This document shows, one piece after another, positions 8,772 to 17,586 of a DNA stretch of 64,000 nt. The position numbers and the translations under genes were made by a program. The notes beneath the pieces were generated by a model. That model did no database searches and had not been told where the DNA came from. It was given only the letters and a program-made list of their open reading frames with translations. Positions within the stretch are counted from its first letter, which is position 1. Each line of letters opens with the position of its first letter. The stretch is from Proteiniphilum sp. X52 (GTDB taxonomy: Bacteria; Bacteroidota; Bacteroidia; Bacteroidales; Dysgonomonadaceae): positions 46,576 to 110,575 of the forward strand of contig NZ_RDSD01000015.1 in assembly GCF_003712195.1 (NCBI RefSeq), given 5' to 3'.

Positions 8772-10127
8772 TCACCTGCCAAGCCATGGTGCCGGATTGA
8801 GTTTGTTTGTCTTTTGCCACAACTGGAAATGCATCGTCGAGACACCTGTGTCCGGATCAGTGAAGATCCGTCCTAATGACTGTCCGGTTTTCACTTTGTC
8901 TCCCTGCTTTACAAACAAGTCGTATATATTGGCATAGAACGTATAGTAATCACCGTGACGCACAATCACACAAGTGTTGGAGCCGGGGAAGGAGAATACT
9001 TTCGAAACTTCCCCATCGAATACGCTACGGATATTGGCACCTCTCTCAGCCTGAATATCCACTCCGTTACTATTGGTGGTAACATTCCATTCATTATGTT
9101 TTTTGGCACCGAAATTACCCACAATGGCTGCTGTGCCGGTAACCGGCATAGGCAGTTTGCCCCTGTTGGCAGCAAAATCCTTCGAGAGGTTAAAGGTTTC
9201 GGCCGATGCGGTACTGCCGCCGGCCTCGATTCTGGGCCCCGGCGCGGCAGAGGAGGCACGCTCTTCTGTTTTCTCGGCGGTCTCACGCCCTGTCTCCCCA
9301 CGGCTCTCACCCCTTCGCCGAGCTTCAGCCCGCTTCTCTTCCGCTTTTCTGCGCCGCTCCGCCTCTTCCGCTTTTCTCCTGGCCTCCGCCTCACGCTCCA
9401 GCCGCGCCACCTCTTCGGCGATAAGTCTGGCAATCTGGGCATTTAACTGGTCCGCCCGTTGCTGTTTTTCCCGAAGTGTCCTCTGCAATTCCCGCTCTTG
9501 TCCCTTCACAGCCGCCATCTCCGACTGACGCGTTTTCTCTTCTCCCTGTAATCTTTTCTGCTCCTCCTCTAACGAGGCCAATGCCTTTTCTCTGTCAACC
9601 TTGGCTTTAGCCAGCAACTCCTGTTTTTCCTTTATTTCAGCATGCTGCTTCTTTATTTCTTCAGCCTGTGTTTTCTGCCATTTGGAATATTCACGCAGAT
9701 ATTGCATTCTCCGCAACGATTCCCCTACCGATTTACCTGATAAGATAAAAAGCAGTTTGTTCTGGCTGAACTTACGGTTCAGCATCCCTTTCATGGCATC
9801 GGCATAATATTCCTGCTTCTTTTTCAACTCTTTTTCCAGCCGGGATATCTCACTTTCGAGGCGTGCCTCCTCCTTCCGCAACGCTTCTATCTCCCGGTTC
9901 TGCACATCTATCAATTTTTTGCGGGCCGATATCTGGTTGTTGATAAGGTTGATTCGATCCAAGATTGTGGTGGTCTGCTTTTTGACATCGACATAAAGTT
10001 TATTCGTATTTCTGATCTCTTCCATCAATGCCTGCTGCTGTCGTTGCAAATTCTCGATCTGCTGGGTTTGGGACAGCAGCAGAACGGCGATTGCGTGGGC
10101 AAGGAAGACAAGAATAATCTTTTTCAT
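8772..10127 (-). CDS. EnvC-like murein hydrolase activator (coiled coil plus degenerate LytM)
   Basis: The 451-residue protein has a signal peptide (VFLAHAIAVLLLSQ), a long coiled coil over residues 20-260 rich in Glu, Lys, Arg and Gln, a low-complexity linker and a C-terminal M23/LytM domain (about 330-451) ending in NPAPWLGR, like E. coli EnvC. The zinc-ligand positions are altered: the expected first His motif reads TNSNGVDI, and the usual YAH reads YAN. Only the late MHFQLW histidine remains. It is therefore probably not a peptidase but an activator of amidases during cell separation. It is the last of the dut-TPR-DUF4292-EnvC series, a neighbourhood I recall as conserved in Bacteroidetes. 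Confidence 0.9.
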   Translation of the reverse strand: MKKIILVFLAHAIAVLLLSQTQQIENLQRQQQALMEEIRNTNKLYVDVKKQTTTILDRINLINNQISARKKLIDVQNREIEALRKEEARLESEISRLEKELKKKQEYYADAMKGMLNRKFSQNKLLFILSGKSVGESLRRMQYLREYSKWQKTQAEEIKKQHAEIKEKQELLAKAKVDREKALASLEEEQKRLQGEEKTRQSEMAAVKGQERELQRTLREKQQRADQLNAQIARLIAEEVARLEREAEARRKAEEAERRRKAEEKRAEARRRGESRGETGRETAEKTEERASSAAPGPRIEAGGSTASAETFNLSKDFAANRGKLPMPVTGTAAIVGNFGAKKHNEWNVTTNSNGVDIQAERGANIRSVFDGEVSKVFSFPGSNTCVIVRHGDYYTFYANIYDLFVKQGDKVKTGQSLGRIFTDPDTGVSTMHFQLWQKTNKLNPAPWLGR

Positions 10128-10143
10128 ACGATCATTTATATAG

Positions 10144-10200
10144 AACTAAGAAGTTAGAACCAAGAAGCCTGAAGTCAAGGAGTTCTGGAGTTTTGGTTCT
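10144..10200. repeat. Degenerate 7-bp-period repeat between DUF4292 and EnvC-like genes
   Basis: The spacer starts with five units of the form AANNNAG (AACTAAG, AAGTTAG, AACCAAG, AAGCCTG, AAGTCAA). It then contains TTGGTTCT, which is complementary to AGAACCAA in the array, so the stretch can fold back. The rest of 10128-10271 has no gene. Confidence 0.45.
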
Positions 10201-10271
10201 TGGGCGGTTGACTTTTCTCCCCATTCCCCTCTCTCTCATACTCCCAGTCTGAGCCATCTCTCCCCCTAAAA

Positions 10272-11117
10272 TCACTTCGGAGAAAGAATTTTGAGTATCT
10301 CATCGATGGACGTCTTCGTATAATTCGACGGAATATTCAGCTCCAGCTTCAAGGAGTCATTCGTAACTATATCGGAAAAGAGCAACTCGGCATTAATCTT
10401 CCGTGATAGAGATGAGAGCGTAATACTCATCTTATGCGGGAATGTGACATTATGCAACACCGTAAAATCATGATATTCCCACTGCATATCCTGTTTTTTC
10501 TCCGACTGCATGAGGTGGGCAAAAGTGATCCGGTCATCCCCGTTGACCGTAAATGAATAATCGATCCCCGAGTCGGCGTCTTTGGCCGTCATACGATAGC
10601 TCTGATCTGAGGCGCGACTATAGCTGAAAGCGCTGTAATCACCTGCATCAATCTCCTCTTTCCCGGACACAAAAAGCGCATTTGTGAATAGCGATTGCAT
10701 CGTATAATAGTCGAATCCAACAGGATAAAGCTGCTTTAATGTGGAGAACGATTCCAACACATACCGCTTATTCATCCTGTCGAGTAAAAACAACGTATCG
10801 GGGTTAATATGGATCCGGAACATCTCCACACCGAAAAGCGGCTGTATGGAGATCTGAAGGGCTTTGTCCCTCACAATCCGCAGGTTGGCTCTGGAACTAT
10901 ATGATTTCGTGCCGGAAGTCATTCCCATATTGAGTCTGGCTGACAGGGTACGATAGGGGAACTCCCTGGCAATGACATCATTGAAAAGCTCATGATAGGC
11001 TTTGTCCTCCACCGGGGCGGTGGAGTAAACGATCTTCTGTTTCGGTTTACATGCGGTAAATGCCACTGCTGATAATAAACAGATGATCAAAATATGTCGA
11101 TAACGAGAAATATCCAT
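10272..11117 (-). CDS. DUF4292 lipoprotein, possible LolB-like outer-membrane factor
   Basis: The frame gives about 281 residues with a signal sequence ending AVAFTAC, a lipobox, so it is a lipoprotein. I place the start at the ATG at 11117; an in-frame GTG at 11123 overlaps the upstream stop as GTGA. The mature part (LSARLNMGM, LRIVRDKALQISIQPLFGVEMFRIHINPDTLFLLDRMNKRY) matches DUF4292, whose beta-rich pattern resembles the LolA/LolB lipoprotein-carrier fold. The role in outer-membrane lipoprotein handling is inference from that resemblance. It follows the TPR gene almost without a gap, so translation is probably coupled. Confidence 0.82.
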   Translation of the reverse strand: MDISRYRHILIICLLSAVAFTACKPKQKIVYSTAPVEDKAYHELFNDVIAREFPYRTLSARLNMGMTSGTKSYSSRANLRIVRDKALQISIQPLFGVEMFRIHINPDTLFLLDRMNKRYVLESFSTLKQLYPVGFDYYTMQSLFTNALFVSGKEEIDAGDYSAFSYSRASDQSYRMTAKDADSGIDYSFTVNGDDRITFAHLMQSEKKQDMQWEYHDFTVLHNVTFPHKMSITLSSLSRKINAELLFSDIVTNDSLKLELNIPSNYTKTSIDEILKILSPK

Positions 11118-11119
11118 AA

Positions 11120-12877
11120 TCACAACTCTCCGGTTTTAATTTTTTTATCCAATGCGGGGGAATCACCGCCCAACTCTTTGGCCTTCTTCCACTGCTCCAA
11201 TGCCTTCTCTTTCTCCCCGGTTCGGGACAAGACATCTCCGTAATGCTCCACCACCTCTGCCGAAAGATCATCCTCTTTACTGTTCTCAATAGCCCGTTCT
11301 ATATAGATCTTAGCCAATATATAAGAGCCTTGCTCATACAGCACCCACCCATATGTATCGAGATAAGTCGGATTTGCAGGCTCGGCCTTCACCGTGATGC
11401 CGCTCATTTGTTCCGCTTTATCGAGATCTTTCTTCTCCAATGACAGATAATAGCTGTAATTGTTTAAAACAGGCAGATTCTGCGGATTCAATTGCAATGC
11501 CTTTTCATAACTCTCGAAAGCCTTTTCCTTATTACCGAGAAAATAATTCAGATCGCCAATCTGTCCATGAAAATCGGATTCCACCATGGGGTTTCGCATA
11601 GTAGCCTTGGCCAAACCATCCTCGAAAACTTCCAGTGCCTCACGGTGATTTTCCTGTTGGTAGTGAACCGCCCCTAAATAGAAATAGAATTGGGCTTCCT
11701 GCGGCAGATGTTTTAACGCCTCGGTGGTCACCTCTTTTATTTTCTCCAGATCCTGGTCGGGGAGAGCAATACGGAGCAGTTGTTCATATCCCGCGGGATC
11801 TTCGGGATTCGCCTCGGTGTAGATTTCGAACTGTTTTGCCGCTCCCTCTTTCTCCTCCTGCAATAAAAGCACATTCCCATAAATCATGTTTAACTGGGAA
11901 TTATTAGGATGTTGCTCAAAGAGTGTCTCAAAGAGAGTATTGACCTGCTTCATATCCTGTCGGCTTTGTTGCAGAATACCAAGATAGCGGGTGAGCAACT
12001 GCAATTTCACCTCTACATCCATCGACGAGCTTGTAACGGCCTTTTGCAGCTCTGCCTGTGCCGCCTGCTTGTCATTGGTTCTCTCATGATAATTGACCAT
12101 GGAAAGGATAAGCGCGGGATAATCGGGATCAATCACTTTGGCCTTTTCGTAATAGCTCAGCGCCTCTTCATTCCGATTATCCTCGAGATACAGATCTCCC
12201 ATCAGAACAAGGTATCTCGGCTCGGAGGGATTTTTCTCAATGATCTGCTTGATCTCGTTGAAAGCTTGTTCTTTCTCATCCATCATTGAATAGAGACGGA
12301 ACTTATTCAGGGCGATCATCTCGTTGGTTCCGGTATTCTTTTCCAATTCGTCGAGCGTATCGATTGCCTCCTGAAATTCCCCTGCCTCGGCATAAGCATT
12401 GGCCAGTTCAAACCGGACATCGAGTTTTCCAGGATACAATTGCGACAAATGACTATAGATATCAATCACTTCCTGCTTTAGATCAAGCTCCTTGCTTAAA
12501 CCGGCCAGCATCATATTATAATAATAGTTATCGGGATCATAGGTGACCGACCGCCGGAAAAACTCAAGGGCTTTATTTTTCTCCTGCAACAGGTTATAAA
12601 ATGTTCCCAGTTCCACCAACACATTGGCATTGGTGGAATCCAGCGCATGGCAATGTTGAAACAAATCGATCGCCTGGTCGTAATTCCCCAGGGCTTTCGC
12701 GTTCAAGGCCCCGTAAAAATAATAGTCGAATTTCCGCCTTGCCGCTTCATTGAGCTGGATATCCTGTTCCTGTTTCTCTTGCCGCACCACCATTTTTACC
12801 GGCCATATCGCTGATATCGACACAAACAGAAAAAAAGTGAAAAGTATTTTTTTTATCACAGTTATTGAATATAACAT
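11120..12877 (-). CDS. TPR-repeat protein, secreted or periplasmic
   Basis: The 585-residue protein begins with a hydrophobic signal segment (KKILFTFFLFVSISAIW) and is then almost wholly made of tetratricopeptide repeats with the A-G-Y-A-P pattern, for example GNYDQAIDLFQHCHALDSTN, RNEEALSYYEKAKVIDPDYP and GNKEKAFESYEKALQLNPQN. About 12-14 repeats are visible, so it is a protein-protein scaffold facing the periplasm. It sits between dut and the DUF4292 lipoprotein gene, with its stop next to the latter's start. A role in envelope assembly together with DUF4292 and EnvC-like proteins is inference. No enzyme domain is seen. Confidence 0.85.
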   Translation of the reverse strand: MLYSITVIKKILFTFFLFVSISAIWPVKMVVRQEKQEQDIQLNEAARRKFDYYFYGALNAKALGNYDQAIDLFQHCHALDSTNANVLVELGTFYNLLQEKNKALEFFRRSVTYDPDNYYYNMMLAGLSKELDLKQEVIDIYSHLSQLYPGKLDVRFELANAYAEAGEFQEAIDTLDELEKNTGTNEMIALNKFRLYSMMDEKEQAFNEIKQIIEKNPSEPRYLVLMGDLYLEDNRNEEALSYYEKAKVIDPDYPALILSMVNYHERTNDKQAAQAELQKAVTSSSMDVEVKLQLLTRYLGILQQSRQDMKQVNTLFETLFEQHPNNSQLNMIYGNVLLLQEEKEGAAKQFEIYTEANPEDPAGYEQLLRIALPDQDLEKIKEVTTEALKHLPQEAQFYFYLGAVHYQQENHREALEVFEDGLAKATMRNPMVESDFHGQIGDLNYFLGNKEKAFESYEKALQLNPQNLPVLNNYSYYLSLEKKDLDKAEQMSGITVKAEPANPTYLDTYGWVLYEQGSYILAKIYIERAIENSKEDDLSAEVVEHYGDVLSRTGEKEKALEQWKKAKELGGDSPALDKKIKTGEL

Positions 12878-12896
12878 TCTTGTTTCTATAAAATTA

Positions 12897-12990
12897 GACT
12901 ATTTGAGTCGCATTCGCTCCTCGATTTTCAACTCCACGCTCAACATAGTCAAAACAAGTTTTGCCTTTGTATTCGCTTAACGAAATAGTC
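12897..12990 (+). repeat. MITE-like palindromic element, copy C
   Basis: The 94-bp spacer between dut and the TPR gene is bounded by perfect 8-bp inverted repeats, GACTATTT (12897-12904) and AAATAGTC (12983-12990). Inside are a TTTGAGTCG module shared with the element at 56950-57183, an inner palindrome CAAAACAAGTTTTG (12950-12963) and a GCTTAACGAAA end shared with copy A. It is non-coding. Confidence 0.55.
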
Positions 12991-12996
12991 ATGGGT

Positions 12997-13431
12997 TTAC
13001 TGCCTGCCGGTATGGCCGAACCCTCCGGCGCCGCGCTCCGTTTCATCGAGTGAGTCCACAGCGTCCCACTCCACGCGGGCATGCTCCGCAATCACCATCT
13101 GACAGATACGCTCTCCGTCTTGTATGGTGAAGTCCTCATTCGAAAGATTCACCAGGATCACCCTTATTTCACCGCGATAATCCGCATCTATGGTCCCGGG
13201 AGCATTCACTATTCCAATACCATGTTTGATGGCCAATCCGCTACGGGGACGGATCTGGGCTTCATACCCTTCTGGCAGTTGAATATAAATACCGGTGGGC
13301 ACTAATGTCCGTTCAAGCGGTTTCAATACTATAGATTCTTCCAAATTCGCGCGCAAATCCATACCGGCTGCGGAAGCAGTAGCATATTCGGGTAAAGGAT
13401 GCCGTGACTTATTGACTATTTTAATTTCCAT
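12997..13431 (-). CDS. dut: dUTP diphosphatase
   Basis: The 144-residue protein hydrolyses dUTP to dUMP and pyrophosphate, keeping uracil out of DNA and feeding dTMP synthesis. All five trimeric dUTPase motifs are present in order: AGMDLRA (22-28), PRSGLA (62-67), [10 protein letters not shown] (79-88), GERICQMV (106-113) and the flexible C-terminal [10 protein letters not shown] (133-142). Length is normal and the enzyme should be active. It is the first gene of the minus-strand series dut, TPR, DUF4292, EnvC-like, separated from the TPR gene by a 119-bp spacer that is filled by a palindromic element. Confidence 0.97.
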   Translation of the reverse strand: MEIKIVNKSRHPLPEYATASAAGMDLRANLEESIVLKPLERTLVPTGIYIQLPEGYEAQIRPRSGLAIKHGIGIVNAPGTIDADYRGEIRVILVNLSNEDFTIQDGERICQMVIAEHARVEWDAVDSLDETERGAGGFGHTGRQ

Positions 13432-13538
13432 CAGAAACGTCTATTCTGTTTAATCCTGCGAATTTATACAATTCCGAGGAATTAGGAGGCTATTTGATGA
13501 AATTTAATGAAATAAATATGGTTCCGCCTTCACTTGAC

Positions 13539-13618
13539 GAAAAAGTTCACTGAAGTTAGACTTTTTCATCGTTCGGAAAAACAAATATATTTGTTCTGCC
13601 CTCACTTGACGAAAAAGT
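13539..13618 (+). repeat. 80-bp three-arm palindromic element, copy B
   Basis: The element has arms GAAAAAGT (13539-13546), ACTTTTTC (13560-13567) and GAAAAAGT (13611-13618), with spacers of exactly 13 and 43 nt as in copy A. The core holds a perfect palindrome AACAAATATATTTGTT. A further right-half copy precedes it (about 13511-13546, sharing CTTCACTTGACGAAAAAGTTC-like sequence). The last arm ends 15 nt before the next ORF. Confidence 0.65.
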
Positions 13619-13620
13619 TT

Positions 13621-13628
13621 TATCTTTG
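13621..13628 (+). promoter_or_regulatory. -7 box TATCTTTG next to the start codon
   Basis: TATCTTTG is a strong match to TAnnTTTG. It ends 5 nt before the ATG at 13634, so a transcript from here would be leaderless or nearly so. No TTG lies at the usual 19-20 bp spacing (one is at 12 bp, in the palindromic element). Confidence 0.5.
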
Positions 13629-13633
13629 TAACT

Positions 13634-14356
13634 ATGAGTGACGATGATCTTTTGGCAAAATTGCGCCAGACACTGAATGAACAAGGCATAGACTCCTTCC
13701 ATATTCTCGAGGACCTGGTACCCATTGAGGAACAAATGAACTATTTCAGGTATTTCGACCGTTTACGAAGGGAGAACAGCCCCTTTGTGCGTGACGATGA
13801 AGTGGCCATATTATTTTCGCCCGACGAGTCTATCGAGCGTAAAAAGAGAAGTCTAACCCTATTGGCATCCATCCCCGACGTGGGGGCTTACCGTTCCATC
13901 GAGACCTATCACAGCAGCCCGCTGGAACCGGAGTTGCTACACTGGTCGTCCATGGCGTTGGTAAGCAGCCGCATCGTACTCAGTTCGGACCTTTCCGGCC
14001 ACCAGCAGGTATATATCTCCTCCGGATTGGGTGGACAGGACAAGAAACTGCGTTTCTTCGCGCTTTTCACGACCAATGACAGGCAGCACTTTACCAGTTT
14101 GCAGAAAGAGATGGTGGAACGTGAATTCACCTTTCAACTGCAAAAAGCAGAGGTGGTCATTGAGAAATTTGATATCAGGGAAAATTACTTTACCATTCTG
14201 ATGCTTTTCCCTTTCAACAAGGATGTAAAATCGAGTCTCAATGACGCTGTCACCGAATGCAACCAATACGGTAATTTTCTCGAACCCAAATTCCTTTTCA
14301 CCAATGTGAAAGTGTTAAGCGAAAAAGAGATTGAGAATATGCTGAAGAAAAGATAA
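13634..14356 (+). CDS. Conserved hypothetical protein
   Basis: The frame encodes 240 residues with no signal peptide or membrane segment, so the product is probably cytoplasmic. I do not recognise a named domain. The protein is acidic and charged in the N-terminal third (EDLVPIEEQMNYFRYFDRLRREN), then has mixed alpha/beta character with SRIVLSSDLSGHQQVYISSG, and ends in a lysine-rich helix. Base composition and codon use match the neighbours, so it looks like a resident gene. It is divergent from dut and is followed after 28 nt by the propeller regulator, so it may be read through into that gene. A later ATG at 13736 is possible if a leader is needed. Confidence 0.75.
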   Translation: MSDDDLLAKLRQTLNEQGIDSFHILEDLVPIEEQMNYFRYFDRLRRENSPFVRDDEVAILFSPDESIERKKRSLTLLASIPDVGAYRSIETYHSSPLEPELLHWSSMALVSSRIVLSSDLSGHQQVYISSGLGGQDKKLRFFALFTTNDRQHFTSLQKEMVEREFTFQLQKAEVVIEKFDIRENYFTILMLFPFNKDVKSSLNDAVTECNQYGNFLEPKFLFTNVKVLSEKEIENMLKKR

Positions 14357-14384
14357 ACTCCTGTAAATCCGCTGATATTCAGAT

Positions 14385-17267
14385 ATGACGATACAACCGG
14401 CATGTGGAAAACTGTTTTGCGCGGCGCTCTTCACCGTGATCTTCATCACTTTTTCCGTGTCGTCAGCCGCCCGGGAGATACCCTTTATCCCTCCCGTCTA
14501 CAACTACACAACCGACCTTTATAACGCCGGTAACCAAAACTGGGCCATCGCCCAGGGGAGCAATGGGGTGATGTATTTCGGCAACGATAACGGAATGCTC
14601 AGTTATGACGGTGTCAACTGGAACTTGCATAGTCTGCCTAATAACCTCTCCGTTAAATCAATCCATATCGACTCGCACAACAGTAACGAACGTATCTACG
14701 TGGGCTCTTTCGAGGAGTTCGGTTATTTCGAGCCCAACGAAACCAATCAACTTACCTATCACTCTCTCAGGCACAATGTGGAGGATCACCAGTTCCATAA
14801 TGATGAGATATGGGGCATACACCCGTTTAACGGAAAACTCTATTTTCAGTCATTTTCGGCAATCTTTGTCTACGACGGACAGGAGATTCAGATCCAAAAG
14901 CCCTACCCCGCAGTCTTATACTTTTTCCCGGCGGGAGAAAAAATGTTCGCGCAACTGATCGGCAACGGTTTCTGCCTCTTCGACGGTGAGCACTTTCATC
15001 CGGTATTTACACGTGAGCGGTGGAATAACGATAATGTGATAGCCCTGCTCCCCTATGAGGAGGACTGGCTGTTGGTCACTTCCAAAAACGGGTTATACCG
15101 CTTTTCCGAAGAAGATTATACATTAACGCCATGGAATATTTCCGCCTGGGATGAACTGCAACAAAGTACGATTAACCGTGCTATCGCCTCGGGCGATTCA
15201 TACATCTTCGGGACAATCAACAGCGGCATTTTCGCGATCGGCAAGGATGGGGAGAAAATATGGCACATTGACCGGGGCAACGGGCTCAACAACAACACCG
15301 TACTGGCATTGTTCAGAGACCGCGACCACACAGTCTGGGCCGCCCTCGACAACGGCATCTCCAACATCAGGACACATTCCCCTTTATCTTTTTTTGAACC
15401 GGCTGATAGCCAGATCGGGCCGGTAGAAGACATCCTGTTTCACGACAACCGCCTCTACCTGGCCACCAACCAAGGGGTTTACAGTTATTCCGACACCGAC
15501 AAGAATCTCTTCCGCATTCCCGAATTCGATATCCAGTCTTGGTTCATCAAAAGTTTCGACAATCAGGTCTTCGTGGGGCATAACCTGGGCACTTCGCTCC
15601 TGCGGGATCTTCGTGAAGTGCGCATCGAAGGAGCCCGCACAGGGGGCATGGACATGAAACGGGCGACCGTCAACGGCAGGGATATTTTGCTGGAATCCTC
15701 CTATACCTCTTTGTTTGTCTACACACGGAACTCTTCGGGCAACTGGATTTTCAGCCATGCCGTGGAAGGCTTTTCAGATCTGATCAAAAACCTTGAAATT
15801 GATCATGCCGGAAACATTTGGGCAGGACATATGTACAAGGGCGTATACCGCTTGAAACTCGACAGCGATCTTCGGAAGGTGGTTGAGATAGAGAATTATT
15901 TGTCGTTCGACAGTACGCAGGTCTCTACCTACCGGCCTGTCAAGGTCATGAAACTGCGAGGCAGGATTGTTTTTGCCGACGGTCACCGTTTCTTCACTTA
16001 TGATGATATCGGTCATAAGATCATTCCTTTCGATCTGTTGACCAATGACCTGCCCGGATTTGCCGATACCCACCGTATCGTTCCCGTGAACGACAACCTC
16101 TTTTGGTTCATTCGTCATAAAGAGTATGTGCTGGTGGAATATAGTGAAAGCAAATATGTTATCAAAGACCGCATACCCTACAGTATCCTGAATAACCCGC
16201 CCAATGCAGGGAGAGCCAACCTGCTGGTAACCGGTGACAATAACTCCTACTTCTGCATGAACGGGGGAATAGGGAAATATTCGTTCTCTGATGCACAACC
16301 GGAAGTGAAGACAGACCTGCAAATCGCATCCATAACCTTTCACAACCGGAATAACGATCAGCTCTTTTATCTCGATCCCTCTCAAAAGGGTATACTCGGT
16401 TACCAGAGTAACAACATTGCCTTCAGGTTCCTGTATCCCGAATTCTCAAAAAAGATATTTCAGGTAGAAAGTTATTTGCAGGGATATGATAGCCGCTGGC
16501 TAAGTACAAATGGCAACAGATCGGCCGCTTGGTATAATCTCCCCGCAGGCGATTATATCTTGCACGCGCGTGTAAAAGACAGTTCGGGAAAGATCCTATC
16601 CACGGTAAACTATTCATTCCGCATTCAAACCCCATGGTACAAAACATGGTGGGCATATCTGATATATTCCCTCATTATCGGGTCCTTGGCGGGATTTCTC
16701 ATAAAAAAACATATACGCAGAGTTATCCGCAAGAAACAAAAACTTTTCGAGGAACAGGAGAAAAGGCGCCTTGCCCAAATAGAACGGCAGGAAAAAGAGA
16801 TTACCACATTACAAAACGAAAAACTGGAGGCGGAGCTAATCCACAAAGGTAAGGAGTTGGCCAGCGCCGCCATGATGCTGATTAACCACTCTGAATTTTT
16901 AAAGAGCTTACGGGAAAGTATTCAGTCGCTTATTCTCGCCGGAAAAGTCAACCGCACTGAAGGAAACGAACTCCTCACCATGATCGGGAAGAATCTTCCC
17001 GAGGAAGATGAATGGAATCTGTTTCAAAACAATTTCGACCTGATCCATGAGAATTTTTTCCGTAAGCTCAAAGAAAGGTATCCGTCGCTCACCCCTGCCG
17101 ACCTGAAGGTATGCTCGCTGCTCAGATTAAACTATTCATCGAAAGAAATTGCAGAAATGCTTCACATCTCCATCCGCGGCGTAGAAGCAGCCCGATATCG
17201 TTTACGTAAGAAACTGAATCTTTCGGAAACCGATAATCTGGTGGATTTTATGATCAAGTTCCAATAA
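14385..17267 (+). CDS. Propeller sensor with LuxR-type HTH, PUL regulator
   Basis: The 960-residue protein has a signal peptide (LFTVIFITFSVSSAA), a periplasmic Reg_prop-type propeller (NGVMYFGNDNGMLSYDG and later repeats), a Y_Y_Y domain (about 660-745), a membrane segment near 757-775, a cytoplasmic coiled coil rich in Glu/Lys/Gln, and a C-terminal LuxR-type helix-turn-helix (about 902-945, SSKEIAEMLHISIRGVEAARYRLRKKL). It has no kinase or receiver, so it is a one-component membrane regulator that senses a periplasmic glycan and binds DNA directly. It lies directly upstream of the SusC/SusD genes, whose promoter region contains a large palindrome, the likely operator. Confidence 0.9.
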   Translation: MTIQPACGKLFCAALFTVIFITFSVSSAAREIPFIPPVYNYTTDLYNAGNQNWAIAQGSNGVMYFGNDNGMLSYDGVNWNLHSLPNNLSVKSIHIDSHNSNERIYVGSFEEFGYFEPNETNQLTYHSLRHNVEDHQFHNDEIWGIHPFNGKLYFQSFSAIFVYDGQEIQIQKPYPAVLYFFPAGEKMFAQLIGNGFCLFDGEHFHPVFTRERWNNDNVIALLPYEEDWLLVTSKNGLYRFSEEDYTLTPWNISAWDELQQSTINRAIASGDSYIFGTINSGIFAIGKDGEKIWHIDRGNGLNNNTVLALFRDRDHTVWAALDNGISNIRTHSPLSFFEPADSQIGPVEDILFHDNRLYLATNQGVYSYSDTDKNLFRIPEFDIQSWFIKSFDNQVFVGHNLGTSLLRDLREVRIEGARTGGMDMKRATVNGRDILLESSYTSLFVYTRNSSGNWIFSHAVEGFSDLIKNLEIDHAGNIWAGHMYKGVYRLKLDSDLRKVVEIENYLSFDSTQVSTYRPVKVMKLRGRIVFADGHRFFTYDDIGHKIIPFDLLTNDLPGFADTHRIVPVNDNLFWFIRHKEYVLVEYSESKYVIKDRIPYSILNNPPNAGRANLLVTGDNNSYFCMNGGIGKYSFSDAQPEVKTDLQIASITFHNRNNDQLFYLDPSQKGILGYQSNNIAFRFLYPEFSKKIFQVESYLQGYDSRWLSTNGNRSAAWYNLPAGDYILHARVKDSSGKILSTVNYSFRIQTPWYKTWWAYLIYSLIIGSLAGFLIKKHIRRVIRKKQKLFEEQEKRRLAQIERQEKEITTLQNEKLEAELIHKGKELASAAMMLINHSEFLKSLRESIQSLILAGKVNRTEGNELLTMIGKNLPEEDEWNLFQNNFDLIHENFFRKLKERYPSLTPADLKVCSLLRLNYSSKEIAEMLHISIRGVEAARYRLRKKLNLSETDNLVDFMIKFQ

Positions 17268-17586
17268 TAAAGTACTACAAAGACCGCAAGTTAAATCTTT
17301 TCACATAACTGAAAAACAAACAGTTAACACATAAAGAAGTAGTAAAAAAGTACCCTTTAAAAATATGTTATATAACATAGCGTACTTTTAATGAGGTTTT
17401 TTATTTTCCCGCAGCACCACACCCTCCTTACTTTTGTTCACATATCTATTGTGAATGCATTAGAGTCATCAATATGGGATAGTGTAAGCAAACTTATCCT
17501 ATGCCATAGGGGGAAGAATGATTTACTTGACTTTGTCGAGTATAGAAAACAACTGAAATTTTATTGAACAAATTAAAAAAGGATCC
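17268..17586 (+). promoter_or_regulatory. Control region of the beta-glucan PUL
   Basis: The 319-bp gap holds no gene. It contains a compound palindrome (17346-17389), a -7 box TACTTTTG (17429-17436) and a predicted leader of about 145 nt before the susC ATG. No canonical TTG -33 box is present at the right distance, as expected for an activator-dependent promoter. Confidence 0.55.
17346..17389. promoter_or_regulatory. Compound palindrome, candidate operator
   Basis: A perfect 14-bp palindrome ATGTTATATAACAT (17365-17378) is nested within the inverted pair AAAAGTAC (17346-17353) and GTACTTTT (17382-17389). It lies about 55-95 bp upstream of the predicted transcription start, a usual place for an activator. 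The LuxR-type regulator encoded just upstream is the likely ligand, by inference. Confidence 0.55.

Noticed and set aside
9073..9528. Several 60-160-codon plus-strand frames rich in Arg, Ser and Pro
   Set aside because: They oppose the coiled coil of the EnvC-like gene, whose Glu/Lys/Arg codons read as open frames on the other strand.
12894..13091. 65-codon minus-strand ORF overlapping dut
   Set aside because: It runs out of frame through dut and through the palindromic element; no independent support.
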